37,145 bases of DNA from Fibrobacter succinogenes (GTDB lineage Bacteria; Fibrobacterota; Fibrobacteria; Fibrobacterales; Fibrobacteraceae), in the NCBI GenBank assembly GCA_902768715.1, contig CACXMH010000029.1, forward strand, positions 20,069-57,213, written 5' to 3'. Positions 24,864 through 34,229 of the stretch are shown here, in pieces. Under the pieces are notes generated by a model, which was given only the letters and a program-made list of their open reading frames with translations, was not told the origin of the DNA and did not search any database. Position numbers and translations under genes: made by a program. The first letter of the stretch is position 1. Each line of letters starts with the position of its first letter.

Positions 24864-25676
24864 TTAGGGTGCGGACAAGAATTCGAGGATTTTGGACTTG
24901 AATTCGGGAAGTTCGTCGAATACGGCGTGGCCGTAACCTTCGTACATCTGCAATTCGCAGGGGGTGCCGGCAGCCTTTAGCCTGTCGTAGATTTTTTGGG
25001 AGGCTTCGGGGGTGACCACCTGGTCCTTGCTTGCTGCAAGAATGAGTGTGGGGCACTTGATGTTTTCCAGCCCGCAACGGGTGTCCACAAAATCGCAGGC
25101 GTCGGAGAAAACGGCAAAGCGGTCCATCTCTTCGGCAGAGACATCCTTGTACATGACCTGGAGGGCCCTGCCGTAACGCTTGGCGAAAGGTTCCGAGAAG
25201 CAGTCCCGGATAAAGGCTTTCACTAGACCGTCGCCATCGTGGGCCCTGGCAAGCCTTGTCCATTCTCCGATTACCTTGAGTTGCTGGGGCTCTGCCTTGG
25301 AGGTGGAACAGCCGAGAACCAGTTTCCAGACCAGTTCCGGGTAATTTGCTGCCAAATGCTGGGCCACCATGCCTCCTTGGGACACGCCGTAAAGGGCCAC
25401 GTCTTTCAGTCCGAGGGCACGGAGGGCCAGAGCCTGGTCCCGGGCCATGTCTTCTACGGAGTAGCCGGGGGCGACGTCCTTGCGCCGGTCGAAAAAGTAA
25501 AGCGTGTAGCCTTCGGTGAACATCTTGAAGGGCACCTGCAGGGCGTCTGCGGATTTCATGACGCTCTTGATGGCAAGACCCGGAATGACCACCAGTGGGC
25601 GAGGGCCGCTTCCGAACTGGGCGTATTCCATTTCAAATCCGTCGGTGCAGACGGTATGTACCAGTTTTTGTTCCAT
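24864..25676 (-). CDS. Alpha/beta-hydrolase
   Basis: 270 residues, a single alpha/beta-hydrolase domain without signal peptide. The catalytic triad is readable: nucleophile Ser in G-V-S-Q-G-G, Asp in A-S-K-D-Q-V, and His in G-Y-G-H-A-V-F. The oxyanion region V-I-P-G-L lies near residue ~32. The substrate is an ester or similar and cannot be named. The ATG lies 4 bp after the stop codon of the hybrid kinase gene, and its Shine-Dalgarno (GAGG) lies inside the last codons of that gene, so the two are co-transcribed and probably translationally coupled. Confidence 0.88.
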   Translation of the reverse strand: MEQKLVHTVCTDGFEMEYAQFGSGPRPLVVIPGLAIKSVMKSADALQVPFKMFTEGYTLYFFDRRKDVAPGYSVEDMARDQALALRALGLKDVALYGVSQGGMVAQHLAANYPELVWKLVLGCSTSKAEPQQLKVIGEWTRLARAHDGDGLVKAFIRDCFSEPFAKRYGRALQVMYKDVSAEEMDRFAVFSDACDFVDTRCGLENIKCPTLILAASKDQVVTPEASQKIYDRLKAAGTPCELQMYEGYGHAVFDELPEFKSKILEFLSAP

Positions 25677-25680
25677 CGGT

Positions 25681-28215
25681 TTACCTCGTCTTTAGCGCAG
25701 CCATCAGTGCGGCATATTCATCCATAAACTGTTTATGATTACTTTTTACGAAATCTAGATGTCCTTCTTTACAAGCCATTTCCAGGGACTTGGCTTTTTC
25801 GGAAAGCTTGTTTGCTCCAATGGTGAGAGATGTGCTTTTTAGGGCGTGTACGGCGATGCGGTAACTTTCAAAGTCTTCTTTGCTGAAGAATTCTGCCAAT
25901 TCCGTAGTCTTGTCGTTTTTGACATATTCGTCAAGCATTTCGTTGTAGAAATTCTCGTCGTTCATGCAATAGGCGAGCCCCGTGGCAAAATCTAAATAGG
26001 CAGAGAGTGACGCAGAAAGGGTTGACTTTTGTGAATCTGCGCCCGTGGCACCGCTGGGCTTTTTCGTTTCGGGCGTTTGCGTGTCCTTGCTGGATTTAAT
26101 CAGTTCTTTTGGCAAGTATTTCTTTAGTGTCGAAAGGAGTATTTCTTCGCGGACAGGCTTGGCGACATAATCCGAAAAGCCTTCACTCATATAACGGACC
26201 TTGGCGTCGGATACCGCATTTGCCGTAAGCATGATAACGGGTGTACCGGCGTTAGGATTACTTTCCAAATTCTTCATCTGTCGGAAGGTTTCAACACCGT
26301 CCATGACAGGCATCATGTGATCCAGGAAAATGATGTCGTAGCGATTTTTCTTTATGAGAGCATAGGCTTCGGCTCCGTTTATGGCGGTGTCAATCTGGAT
26401 TTTTGTTTCTTTGAGAAGCCCGACAAAAACCTTCAAGTTCATTTTCATGTCGTCGGCAACAAGGATTTTGGCGTCGGGCGCTTCGAACTGTTCGTGCGAA
26501 ATGTTCTCCGCTTCCGTATGTTGCTTGTAGAGTTTGCTGAAATCGCCAAGAGGTTTTTCGTCATCTACTTGTTGTGAAAGGCGGACTGTAAAGGTTGAAC
26601 CCCGCCCATAGGTACTTTCAACGTCGATAGAGCCGCCCATCATGTCTATCAACTGCTTGGTGAGATTTAGTCCCAGGCCAGTCCCCTCGATATTCCGATT
26701 GCGCTTTTCGTCAAGCCGCACGAAGTTTTTGAACAGCTTTTCACGGTCTCTTTCGCGGATGCCAATGCCCGTATCCTTCACCTGGACGCAGAGTTTAATC
26801 TGGTTGAGGCTAGTCGCCTGCGTAGTTTCGCCGTCATTTTTTTCTGCCCAGACGGTCAGGGTAATCGAACCCTCGTTGGTATATTTAACAGCATTGGACA
26901 GCAGGTTGTTTATTACCTGGCGGATTCGTACTTCGTCGCCGAACAAGACCGAAGGCAGTTCCGGTGAAATGTCCAGGACTAGTTCCAAGTGCTTGTCTTG
27001 CGCACGGATGGCAACCATATTGTAGCAATCGTTAAGCACCTTGAAAACGCTGTAGGAGACAGGCACGATTTCCATCTTGCCCGACTCAATCTTGGAAATG
27101 TCCAGAACGTCGTTGATAAGGGAGAGGAGCGTTTGTCCCGCGCTTTGAATATTCAGGGCGTAATCTCGCAGAGTCTTGTCCTTGCATTCTTTTAGGAGCA
27201 TGGTGTCCATACCCAGAATGCCATTAATAGGCGTGCGTATTTCATGGCTCATGTTGGCGAGAAATACGCTCTTGGCCTTGTTGGCGCTTTCGGCGTTTTC
27301 TTTTTCACGTAGCAAATCCTTGTTTTCACGGGCTTTTTTCTCGGATAAAACCACATAAATCATGGCGATGGTGAACATAAAGATCAGCAGGCCGAAAACC
27401 CAGAGAATCAAGAAAGAAATGCTTTCCTTTTCGGCAGCCACGATGCTTGCCGGGACAACGCCGGTCAAGGAAACTCCAGGTAACTTGAGCTCCGCGACAA
27501 AGTAGTAGTATTCAAGACCATCTACTTCCCAGCTGACGGCAGAAGCAATGGATATGTTCAGGCCATTTTTGAGCTTTTCGCGGACTGCGCCGTAGCCATC
27601 ATCACCCCATAAGGATTCTCGTCCCAGGGAATCGTTTGGAGACTGGACAATAATGCTGTCTCTAGAATCCCTGATGGTGGCGTAACCTTTGCCGCTATAA
27701 CAGACGACGCCGAAATTCTTGACGACCTTGTCGTCGTTGTATAGACGGTACAGCACATACTTGACATTTTTTCCGCTATACACAGGGACAGAGAACATGA
27801 GCCCCTTGCCTTTGGTGTAGTTGATGTACTTGGAACCGTGGAATGATTCCGAAATGCCTTTGAAATCCGAGGAACGTACTTCTTGAAGACCGTCGGTATA
27901 GACGGTGTTTCCGTTCAGCGCGATAACGCCGTAATGGTACTCGTTGTATGAATCCCGCAAGGCCGCAAGTATTTCTTTCAAGTGGTTTGGGTCGGCAGAT
28001 ATTTCCGCAGAAATACCCGATAGGGATTTCAGCTCGAACAAGAGCCTTTCGCCTACGGCAGAGGCGTAATTCTCGGCTTGGTACGCCACCTGCTTTTCAA
28101 CATAGTTTTGAAACAGGCTAGAAAACTTTACTCGCAGCAACACTCCCACTAAAAGGAGAATCAGTACGAAAAACAGCAATCCAATGAGGGGACGCGCACC
28201 GAATTTCTTTATCAT
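25681..28215 (-). CDS. Hybrid sensor histidine kinase with periplasmic sensor, receiver and Hpt domains
   Basis: 844 residues. Domain order: TM1 (~11-28), a ~235-residue periplasmic sensor of probable Cache type (~30-262), TM2 (~266-290), a short coiled coil, HisKA with [12 protein letters not shown] (phospho-acceptor His324), HATPase ([22 protein letters not shown]), a receiver with [10 protein letters not shown] (Asp632), and a C-terminal Hpt with A-V-H-A-L-K-S-T (His790). All phosphorelay residues are present. The ATG overlaps the stop of the BMP gene upstream by 4 bp (ATGA). The kinase, receiver and Hpt parts closely resemble the kinase at 30407-32668, but the input domains differ. Confidence 0.93.
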   Translation of the reverse strand: MIKKFGARPLIGLLFFVLILLLVGVLLRVKFSSLFQNYVEKQVAYQAENYASAVGERLLFELKSLSGISAEISADPNHLKEILAALRDSYNEYHYGVIALNGNTVYTDGLQEVRSSDFKGISESFHGSKYINYTKGKGLMFSVPVYSGKNVKYVLYRLYNDDKVVKNFGVVCYSGKGYATIRDSRDSIIVQSPNDSLGRESLWGDDGYGAVREKLKNGLNISIASAVSWEVDGLEYYYFVAELKLPGVSLTGVVPASIVAAEKESISFLILWVFGLLIFMFTIAMIYVVLSEKKARENKDLLREKENAESANKAKSVFLANMSHEIRTPINGILGMDTMLLKECKDKTLRDYALNIQSAGQTLLSLINDVLDISKIESGKMEIVPVSYSVFKVLNDCYNMVAIRAQDKHLELVLDISPELPSVLFGDEVRIRQVINNLLSNAVKYTNEGSITLTVWAEKNDGETTQATSLNQIKLCVQVKDTGIGIRERDREKLFKNFVRLDEKRNRNIEGTGLGLNLTKQLIDMMGGSIDVESTYGRGSTFTVRLSQQVDDEKPLGDFSKLYKQHTEAENISHEQFEAPDAKILVADDMKMNLKVFVGLLKETKIQIDTAINGAEAYALIKKNRYDIIFLDHMMPVMDGVETFRQMKNLESNPNAGTPVIMLTANAVSDAKVRYMSEGFSDYVAKPVREEILLSTLKKYLPKELIKSSKDTQTPETKKPSGATGADSQKSTLSASLSAYLDFATGLAYCMNDENFYNEMLDEYVKNDKTTELAEFFSKEDFESYRIAVHALKSTSLTIGANKLSEKAKSLEMACKEGHLDFVKSNHKQFMDEYAALMAALKTR

Positions 28216-29318
28216 GGTTCAATCGCACCCGTTATAAGCCATTCCATTTCGCTGCGCAAAACCTCGTCGCTAATGGATTCTCCGTCTTCGGAACGGACCT
28301 TGCCTTCGCTGTCAACGATTTTTCCCGAGAAGATATTGTATCCGCCCTTGATTTTTTCGATGGCTCCGTTTACCAGCGCCTTTACAGAATCGGGAACTTC
28401 GCTAGAATAAAAGGCTAGACCCACGGCATCTTTTTCGAGTCCTAGCCAGTAATCCATATTTTCGTTATCCTTTTTTTGGATATAGTCCTGAAGGAAATCC
28501 TTGTAGATGATACCCCAGTCCAGGGCGATGGAGCTCAGCATCTTGGAGGAGAACTTGTTGTTCTCTACATGGTTTCCAATACAAAATACTCCGCGTTTTT
28601 CGGCTGTTTCGATAATGTAGGATCGATCCTGGTGGAATGCGATGACATCGACTCCAGAGCTGTCAATCAGCTTGTTGGCGTTTTCTATTTCGGCGTTTCC
28701 TTCGTTCCACGAATTTGTCCAGCGTACATAAACCTTCGCCTTGGGATTTGTGTTTTTGACACCAAGGATGAATGCGTTCAACCCTCTATATACCTGAATG
28801 TTTTTCATGGCGGCCACATAGCCGACATGGTTTGTTTTTGTCATGGCTCCAGCAAGAACTCCCGCAAGATACCTGGCTTGGTAAATTCTTGCAAAGTAGG
28901 CCTTGTAATTGGGGGCTTCCATTTCCCAGTTGATGCCGAAGAACATCACGTCGGGGTGGGCGTTGATAATGTCTTTGATGATTATGGGGTAGCTGTAGCT
29001 GGTAAGGACGATTACCTTCAAACCTTGGGCAAGCATGTCGTTTACGGCTTTTTCCAGGGGTGCCCGTTCTTCTGGAATCTCGTCAGTCAATACCATCTGT
29101 ACATCGAGACTGTCGCAGGCGGCCTTGATTCCCTTGTAATGGGTCTCGTTCCAGCCATTGTCCGCCGTATCGCTCAAAAGGACAAAACCGACCCGAAGTT
29201 TTTGGGAGTCTGCTTTTTTGCCAGCATCTTCGTTTCCGATGCGTTCGAAGGAGACGAACAGCAATACAAAGAATATAATGACAGCCGCCAGAGCCGCTAT
29301 TGTTATTTTACTCCTCAT
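28212..29318 (-). CDS. BMP-family (Med/BmpA-like) periplasmic binding protein, copy 2
   Basis: 368 residues. The N-terminal hydrophobic segment (~6-24) lacks a lipobox Cys and a clear signal-peptidase site, so the protein may stay membrane-anchored facing the periplasm. The rest matches the BMP family (PF02608): [15 protein letters not shown] near residue ~43, [19 protein letters not shown] and N-A-F-I-L-G. Known members bind purine nucleosides or related ligands, usually for ABC importers. No permease or ATPase gene is present here. The gene lies between a paralogous BMP gene (11-bp overlap) and a hybrid kinase (4-bp overlap), which points to a sensory role. Confidence 0.88.
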   Translation of the reverse strand: MRSKITIAALAAVIIFFVLLFVSFERIGNEDAGKKADSQKLRVGFVLLSDTADNGWNETHYKGIKAACDSLDVQMVLTDEIPEERAPLEKAVNDMLAQGLKVIVLTSYSYPIIIKDIINAHPDVMFFGINWEMEAPNYKAYFARIYQARYLAGVLAGAMTKTNHVGYVAAMKNIQVYRGLNAFILGVKNTNPKAKVYVRWTNSWNEGNAEIENANKLIDSSGVDVIAFHQDRSYIIETAEKRGVFCIGNHVENNKFSSKMLSSIALDWGIIYKDFLQDYIQKKDNENMDYWLGLEKDAVGLAFYSSEVPDSVKALVNGAIEKIKGGYNIFSGKIVDSEGKVRSEDGESISDEVLRSEMEWLITGAIEP

Positions 29319-30405
29319 CGATCACTACTCCTTTTACGAACCAGTTGAATTGATTGAGCATATCTACATCGGACATGCTTTCGCCCTCGTTGATACGAAC
29401 ATTTCCGGTATTGTCCTCGATAGGACCGTAAAACACGTCGAAAGAACCATTTTTCATTTTCTCGCGTTCGTCCGCAACCATCTTGACGGCTTCGGGGTTT
29501 ACATGTGCTGTCAAGGGCGACAAATCGACAATGCCCGATTCTGCGCCGTTCCAGTAGCTTTTTTCCTGAAATTTGTTCTTGAGAACGTCGAAAATATGCG
29601 GCGTATAGAATTTTTCCCAGCGCCAGACGGGAGCGGTCAAGAAATGCTCCGGGAAAAATTCAGAATTGTCCAGGTTGTAGCCGACAATCCAGATTCCAAG
29701 AGAATCCGCTATCCGCATTGGTTCGCGGCTGTCCGTGTGCATGGCCAGCACGTCTATGTCCTTGCCGTTCAAAAGGGAACGTGTCGCACTTGCGCATATT
29801 TCGTCATCTTGCCAGGATTTTGTCCACCGGACAATTACATTGGCCTCTGGATTGGCCTTTTTGACACCAAGGGTAAAGGCGTTTATCCCGCGAACGACCT
29901 CGGGAATGTCAAATGCGGCCACATAGCCGATATTGCCGGTTTTTGTCTGCATCCCGGCAACAATGCCCGAAAGGTAGCGCATCTGGTAGATTCGTCCAAA
30001 AAAGGTGGCTACGTTCGGGGCTGTCTCTACGCCGGAGGCATGGAAGAACTTTACTTCGGGGTGCTTACTTGCGACGGTCCTGATATGGGGCCCGAGCTGG
30101 AAAGAATTTGCTATGATGATTTTTACACCGTCTGCGATAAGAGATTCCATGATGGATTCCGACGAAGTGTCTGCCGGAACGCTTTCGTAAAACGAAACAT
30201 CCAGATTCAGCTCGTTAGCCGTTTTCAGCAGCCCTTCGTAATGGGATTGTCCCCAGCTGTGGTCGTTTTTGGACCCGTTCATGATCATTGCGACTTTTGT
30301 CTTTTCGCGAGTGACATCCGTGTCCTTTTTTTTGACATTGACTGTAAGCAGTCCTGCCAAGATGACGGCGATAATTATCGCGGGTATAACATATATGAGT
30401 TTCAC
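29308..30405 (-). CDS. BMP-family periplasmic binding protein, copy 1
   Basis: 365 residues, paralogous to the neighbouring BMP protein. A hydrophobic N-terminal anchor (~3-22) has no lipobox. Family stretches include I-M-N-G-S-K-N-D-H-S-W-G-Q-S-H-Y-E-G, Y-Q-M-R-Y-L-S-G-I-V-A-G, N-I-G-Y-V-A-A-F and N-A-F-T-L-G-V-K-K-A-N-P. The ligand-site residues differ from copy 2, so the two may recognise different ligands. The gene starts 1 bp after the stop of the hybrid kinase upstream and overlaps copy 2 by 11 bp. A short hydrophilic Asp/Glu/Lys linker separates the anchor from the binding fold. Confidence 0.88.
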   Translation of the reverse strand: MKLIYVIPAIIIAVILAGLLTVNVKKKDTDVTREKTKVAMIMNGSKNDHSWGQSHYEGLLKTANELNLDVSFYESVPADTSSESIMESLIADGVKIIIANSFQLGPHIRTVASKHPEVKFFHASGVETAPNVATFFGRIYQMRYLSGIVAGMQTKTGNIGYVAAFDIPEVVRGINAFTLGVKKANPEANVIVRWTKSWQDDEICASATRSLLNGKDIDVLAMHTDSREPMRIADSLGIWIVGYNLDNSEFFPEHFLTAPVWRWEKFYTPHIFDVLKNKFQEKSYWNGAESGIVDLSPLTAHVNPEAVKMVADEREKMKNGSFDVFYGPIEDNTGNVRINEGESMSDVDMLNQFNWFVKGVVIDEE

Positions 30406-30406
30406 G

Positions 30407-32668
30407 TTAGGAATCTCCTGAAGCGAGATAGGTCGCTAAATTGTCCAATACCACTTTGTAATCTGCCATGCAAATTTTGTGCTGATTCTGAATGAAACTG
30501 ATGTCGCCCTCTTTACAGGCCGTCTCCAGTGCTTTAGCCTCTTCGGACACTTTTACAGCTCCTATGGTGAGGGACGTGCTCTTTAGCGAATGGATTGTGA
30601 TGCGGTAGTTCTCGAAATCGCCTTTTGCGAGGTAGTTTTCAAGGCTCGCTATATGGTTGTTTTTGATATATTCGGCAAGCATTTCCAGGTAAAAAGACTT
30701 GTCGTTCATGCAATAACCAAGTCCCGTTGCCGTATCCAGGATGTTGGAAAGTTCCCCCATAGAGGTGTCTTTGCGTTCTTGGGCGATAGCCTTGTCGCTT
30801 GTGACGGGACCGTTCTTTTTGATAGGGCTTTCGGTAATCAATTCTTTCGGTAGGTACTTTTTTACGGTCGAGAGCAAAACCTCTTCGCGGACCGGCTTGG
30901 TGATGTAGTCGGTAAAACCTGCCTGGATGTAGGCGTCCTTTGCTCCGGCAACGGCGTTGGCAGTGAGCATCACTACAGGCGTTTTTTCAATGTCGAATCC
31001 CTTTATTTCGTTCATGCACTGGAGTGTTTCGACACCGTCCATTGATGGCATCATGTGGTCCAGAAGAATCAAGTCGTAATGGTTTGCTTCGACGAGCTTT
31101 AAGGCGTCTTCGCCGTTGGTTGCAGTGTCGATTTTTATTTCGGTTTCTTTAAGAAGCCCGCAAACGACCTTCAAGTTCATTTCCACATCGTCAACGACCA
31201 GCAAACGGGCGTTCTTTGCCTTGAACGGGCTGACACCTGGATTGTCCGAGATGTATTCCTTGCGTCGCTCCATGAAATTGCCTATGGGAACATTCTTTCG
31301 GACCGTTTGCGGAATATGGATTTCGAATACGGACCCGCTTCCATAGACGCTATTTACCGAAATGGTTCCGTTCATCATTTCGACGAGTTTCTTTGTCAGG
31401 TTCAGCCCAAGACCTGTTCCCTCGATATTCCGGTTATGGTCCAAATCAATTCGTTCAAAGCTCTGGAACAATTTGTCCCGGTCGTCAGAACGGATGCCGA
31501 TTCCGGTATCGGCAACGACAATAACCAGTTCTATACGAGGTAAATCTCCTTCTGGAGGCAAGTCCTTGTAGTTGACGGACAGGTCAACGGACCCCTTGGG
31601 GGTGTACTTGATGGCGTTAGAAAGCAGGTTGTTTATAATTTGGCGGATTCGTACGCCATCGCCAACGAGCCTTGAAGGGATGTCTGAATTGATGTTTACG
31701 TTAAAAATCAGGTTCTTGCTCTGGGCGCGGGGGGTGGCGACGCTATAGCAGTCGTTCAATACGGAGAACAGGTCGTATTTCCCGATAACAAGTTCCATCT
31801 TGCCGGACTCGATTTTCGTGATGTCCAGAACGTCGTTCACTAGCGAAAGCAGAGTGTGGCCCGCATTTTGGATATTCCGTGCGTATTCAAGCAAGGATTC
31901 GTCCCTGCATTCTTTCAAGAGGATGGAGTTCATCCCCAAAATGCCGTTGATGGGGGTTCGAATTTCGTGGCTCATGTTGGCCAGGAAATAACTCTTCGCC
32001 CTGTTTGCCGATACCGCATTCCTTCTTGCGTCTTCGGCTTCGGCCCAAGCTTTCCGAAGCTCATCGGTGAGCTTTGCTTTTTCTTCGGCGTTTTGCGCCT
32101 TTTTGCGGGCGAGGGCCTCATTTTCCAGCAATCGGTGCGTCCGTCTCGCTATGACGGTACACAAAAATGTCATGACGCATGTTTCTATCAAATAACCGGC
32201 ACTTCTCGATATCCACCAGAGAATGTCTGTCTCGAATTCACCGTGGTTTGCGCCAGGAGCCCTAAAGAAAAGCGAAATCACTATCAGAAAGTAGCTGACT
32301 ATGGAAATTTTGAAGGTGAAGGAGGAATTAAAAAACAGCAGGCTTGTGACCATGGCTAGGGCGTAGGTCATGTAGATTCCGATGTTCTCGTTGACCGCCA
32401 TCATCGAGATGACGCCGGCCATGCCCAGCACGCAAAAATACCTTCGTAGCGCAAGGGGCGCTTTCTTGCGTTCGAGAAAAGTAGGGCTCCATAAAATGAC
32501 GAAGGCAAAGGCCGACGACAAACCCAAATCGTAATAATCGATCTTGAATAAATGGATGGCGTTCCCTATGAAAATCAATGGGAAAGCCACCCAAAGCCAA
32601 CGCATGGCACGCGTTAGAATCCTGAGCACGCGGCGGTCATTTTCTTCGAAAATATCGCTTGGTTCCAT
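30407..32668 (-). CDS. Hybrid sensor histidine kinase with multi-TM input, receiver and Hpt domains
   Basis: 753 residues from the ATG at 32668, 16 bp after the upstream stop. An ATG at 32710 or a TTG at 32740 would overlap the upstream gene; neither has a good Shine-Dalgarno, so the start is uncertain. The first ~175 residues hold about six hydrophobic segments with short loops, unlike the Cache-type input of its paralogue. A coiled coil follows, then HisKA ([12 protein letters not shown]), HATPase ([22 protein letters not shown]), a receiver (L-I-L-L-D-H-M-M-P) and Hpt (I-H-S-L-K-S-T). All phosphorelay residues are present. It likely works with the BMP proteins and the HD-GYP regulator of the same operon. 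Confidence 0.9.
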   Translation of the reverse strand: MEPSDIFEENDRRVLRILTRAMRWLWVAFPLIFIGNAIHLFKIDYYDLGLSSAFAFVILWSPTFLERKKAPLALRRYFCVLGMAGVISMMAVNENIGIYMTYALAMVTSLLFFNSSFTFKISIVSYFLIVISLFFRAPGANHGEFETDILWWISRSAGYLIETCVMTFLCTVIARRTHRLLENEALARKKAQNAEEKAKLTDELRKAWAEAEDARRNAVSANRAKSYFLANMSHEIRTPINGILGMNSILLKECRDESLLEYARNIQNAGHTLLSLVNDVLDITKIESGKMELVIGKYDLFSVLNDCYSVATPRAQSKNLIFNVNINSDIPSRLVGDGVRIRQIINNLLSNAIKYTPKGSVDLSVNYKDLPPEGDLPRIELVIVVADTGIGIRSDDRDKLFQSFERIDLDHNRNIEGTGLGLNLTKKLVEMMNGTISVNSVYGSGSVFEIHIPQTVRKNVPIGNFMERRKEYISDNPGVSPFKAKNARLLVVDDVEMNLKVVCGLLKETEIKIDTATNGEDALKLVEANHYDLILLDHMMPSMDGVETLQCMNEIKGFDIEKTPVVMLTANAVAGAKDAYIQAGFTDYITKPVREEVLLSTVKKYLPKELITESPIKKNGPVTSDKAIAQERKDTSMGELSNILDTATGLGYCMNDKSFYLEMLAEYIKNNHIASLENYLAKGDFENYRITIHSLKSTSLTIGAVKVSEEAKALETACKEGDISFIQNQHKICMADYKVVLDNLATYLASGDS

Positions 32669-32684
32669 GGTTGGCGTCCATTGG

Positions 32685-33926
32685 TTAGGGGTCTTGGCTC
32701 GCTCCGTCATCCCGCATTTCGTATCGGACGTCTTCGTCAATCATCTTGATCATCACGTCTGCAAAGTCGGGGTCGAACTGCAGGTTCTTTCCTTTCGCGA
32801 GTTCTTCTCGTACCACGTCGTGAGGTAGAGCGGAACGGTAACTGCGGCGGCTGGTCATGGCGTCGTAGGCGTCGGCCACGGCGATGATGCGGGCGATTTC
32901 CGGGATGTCTTTCCCAGAGAGCCCTTCGGGGTAGCCCTTGCCGTCGAAACGCTCGTGGTGATAATGTGCACCGATTACAATATTGGGCATCTCGGTGATG
33001 TTCTTTAAGATTTCCACCCCGATGCTCGGGTGCTGCTTGATGATTTCGTACTCTTCGTCGGAAAGTCTGGAATTCTTGTTCAGAATATGGTCTGGAATTC
33101 CAATCTTGCCGATATCGTGTAAAAGGCCCACAAAATAGATTTCGTCTTGATACTCTATGGACTTACCGGCCCGGAGGGCGATTTCCTTGCTGTACTGTGC
33201 AACACGGCTGGAGTGGCCGTTGGTGTAGCGGTCCTTGGCGTCAATTGCCGAAGCGAGGGTCTTTACAACCTGTAACGAAAGGATTTCGTGCTTGCGTCTG
33301 CTTTCTTCCAGTTCCGCCGTCTGTCGCTCCACCTCGCGTTCGAGGGAAGTCTGCAGCTTGCGCAGCGAAAGGATTCGCTTGATCCGCTCCAGCAGCACTT
33401 CTTGGACAAAGGGCTTCTGGATGTAGTCCAGGGCGCCTTCCCGGAACACCCTGACCTCGGTCTCGCGGTCGCTGTCCGCAGTCAGGAATATGACTGGCAG
33501 GTCGTCACAGTCCTTCAATTTTCGGATTTCCGCCAAAAGCTCAAATCCGTTCATTTCTGGCATGTGCACGTCCAGGAGAACCAGCGAAGGCAATTCCTTC
33601 GACAAGAAATCAAGAACCTCCTTGTAGGAAATGGCCATGACCACATTGTACGACGACTTTAGCATGTGTTCTGCCAGTTTCAGGTTCATGCGGTCGTCGT
33701 CTATCACCAAGATGGTTTCCTTGGTGTTGGCATCTTCTTTGGCGAAAGCTTTTCTGATGCGCTCCAGGGTTTCTGGACCGTACATTGGCTTTGATATAAA
33801 GTCCAGAACGCCCAGCCGTTTGGATACGTCTTCGTACCTGCTGAAGTCGTTTGCTGTTAAAAAGATGACCTTTGTTTCGGCGATGGACTTGTCGGCCCTG
33901 ATTTTTTCAAGGGAGTACAAGATCAA
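32685..33926 (-). CDS. Response regulator with receiver and HD-GYP phosphodiesterase domains (5'-truncated frame)
   Basis: 413 residues open from a TTG at 33926. The first ~60 residues are only the C-terminal half of a receiver (V-I-F-L-T-A-N, F-I-S-K-P). A complete receiver follows (~ residues 70-185: [29 protein letters not shown]), then a coiled coil and an HD-GYP domain with [27 protein letters not shown] and [14 protein letters not shown] proteins hydrolyse cyclic di-GMP, so this is the likely operon output. The 5' part of the gene lies in another frame (33907-34080). The TTG is probably not the natural start; whether this part is still translated, for example by reinitiation, is unknown. 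Confidence 0.85.
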   Translation of the reverse strand: MILYSLEKIRADKSIAETKVIFLTANDFSRYEDVSKRLGVLDFISKPMYGPETLERIRKAFAKEDANTKETILVIDDDRMNLKLAEHMLKSSYNVVMAISYKEVLDFLSKELPSLVLLDVHMPEMNGFELLAEIRKLKDCDDLPVIFLTADSDRETEVRVFREGALDYIQKPFVQEVLLERIKRILSLRKLQTSLEREVERQTAELEESRRKHEILSLQVVKTLASAIDAKDRYTNGHSSRVAQYSKEIALRAGKSIEYQDEIYFVGLLHDIGKIGIPDHILNKNSRLSDEEYEIIKQHPSIGVEILKNITEMPNIVIGAHYHHERFDGKGYPEGLSGKDIPEIARIIAVADAYDAMTSRRSYRSALPHDVVREELAKGKNLQFDPDFADVMIKMIDEDVRYEMRDDGASQDP

Positions 33927-34080
33927 TGCTTTTTTCCCGTTTCAGGTAGTCGATGCACGCTTCGCCGGAATCTGCAGAAACGACCTTGTAACCATCTTTC
34001 CCCAATACCATTTCGGCCAGTTTTCTGGACATCGAATCGTCATCAACAATCAAGATTGTTTTTTGTTGCAAAACAGCCAT
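33907..34080 (-). pseudogene. 5' fragment of the response regulator gene (N-terminal half of a receiver domain)
   Basis: From the ATG at 34080, with AAGGA 8 bases upstream, 57 codons encode a normal receiver start: T-I-L-I-V-D-D-D-S-M-S-R-K-L-A, then Y-K-V-V-S-A-D-S-G-E and S-I-D-L-V-L, followed by P and TGA. In an intact receiver D-L-V-L is followed by L-D-x-x-M-P-x-M-x-G-x-E. Here the sequence jumps straight to L-E-K-I-R-A-D-K in another frame. A deletion of a few tens of bases, not a multiple of three, has therefore removed the phosphorylation-site Asp loop and shifted the frame. Confidence 0.8.
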
Positions 34081-34130
34081 TTTACATCCTTCTTACAGGA
34101 TTAAATATATAATTCGTCATGCCGATTTAT
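34081..34130 (-). promoter_or_regulatory. Probable promoter of the signalling operon
   Basis: On the minus strand, about 25-35 bp before the ATG at 34080, a TATATAT/TATATT stretch (34108-34116) is a good -10 candidate. No clear -35 box is seen. AAGGA lies 8 bases before the ATG. This is the only AT-rich promoter-like gap ahead of the whole minus-strand operon 34080-23817. Confidence 0.4.
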
Positions 34131-34175
34131 TTCTTTCGGGATGCCCGCAAATAAGTCTTTTTTGAACAAAATATG

Positions 34176-34203
34176 AAAAAAAGCCCCGTGAGGGGCCTTT
34201 TAC
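34176..34203 (-). terminator. Intrinsic terminator after ileS
   Basis: Read on the minus strand, GCCCC-TCAC-GGGGC (34196-34183) is followed by seven T residues and preceded by an A-rich arm. It lies 27 bp after the ileS stop codon and separates ileS from the signalling operon. Confidence 0.82.
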
Positions 34204-34229
34204 ATTTTTTTGAGGAATGCGGGCGAACG

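Noticed and set aside
33907-33926. Programmed ribosomal frameshift in the response regulator
   Set aside because: A shift alone would not restore the missing Asp-containing loop, and no slippery heptamer is seen; deletion plus frameshift explains the sequence better.
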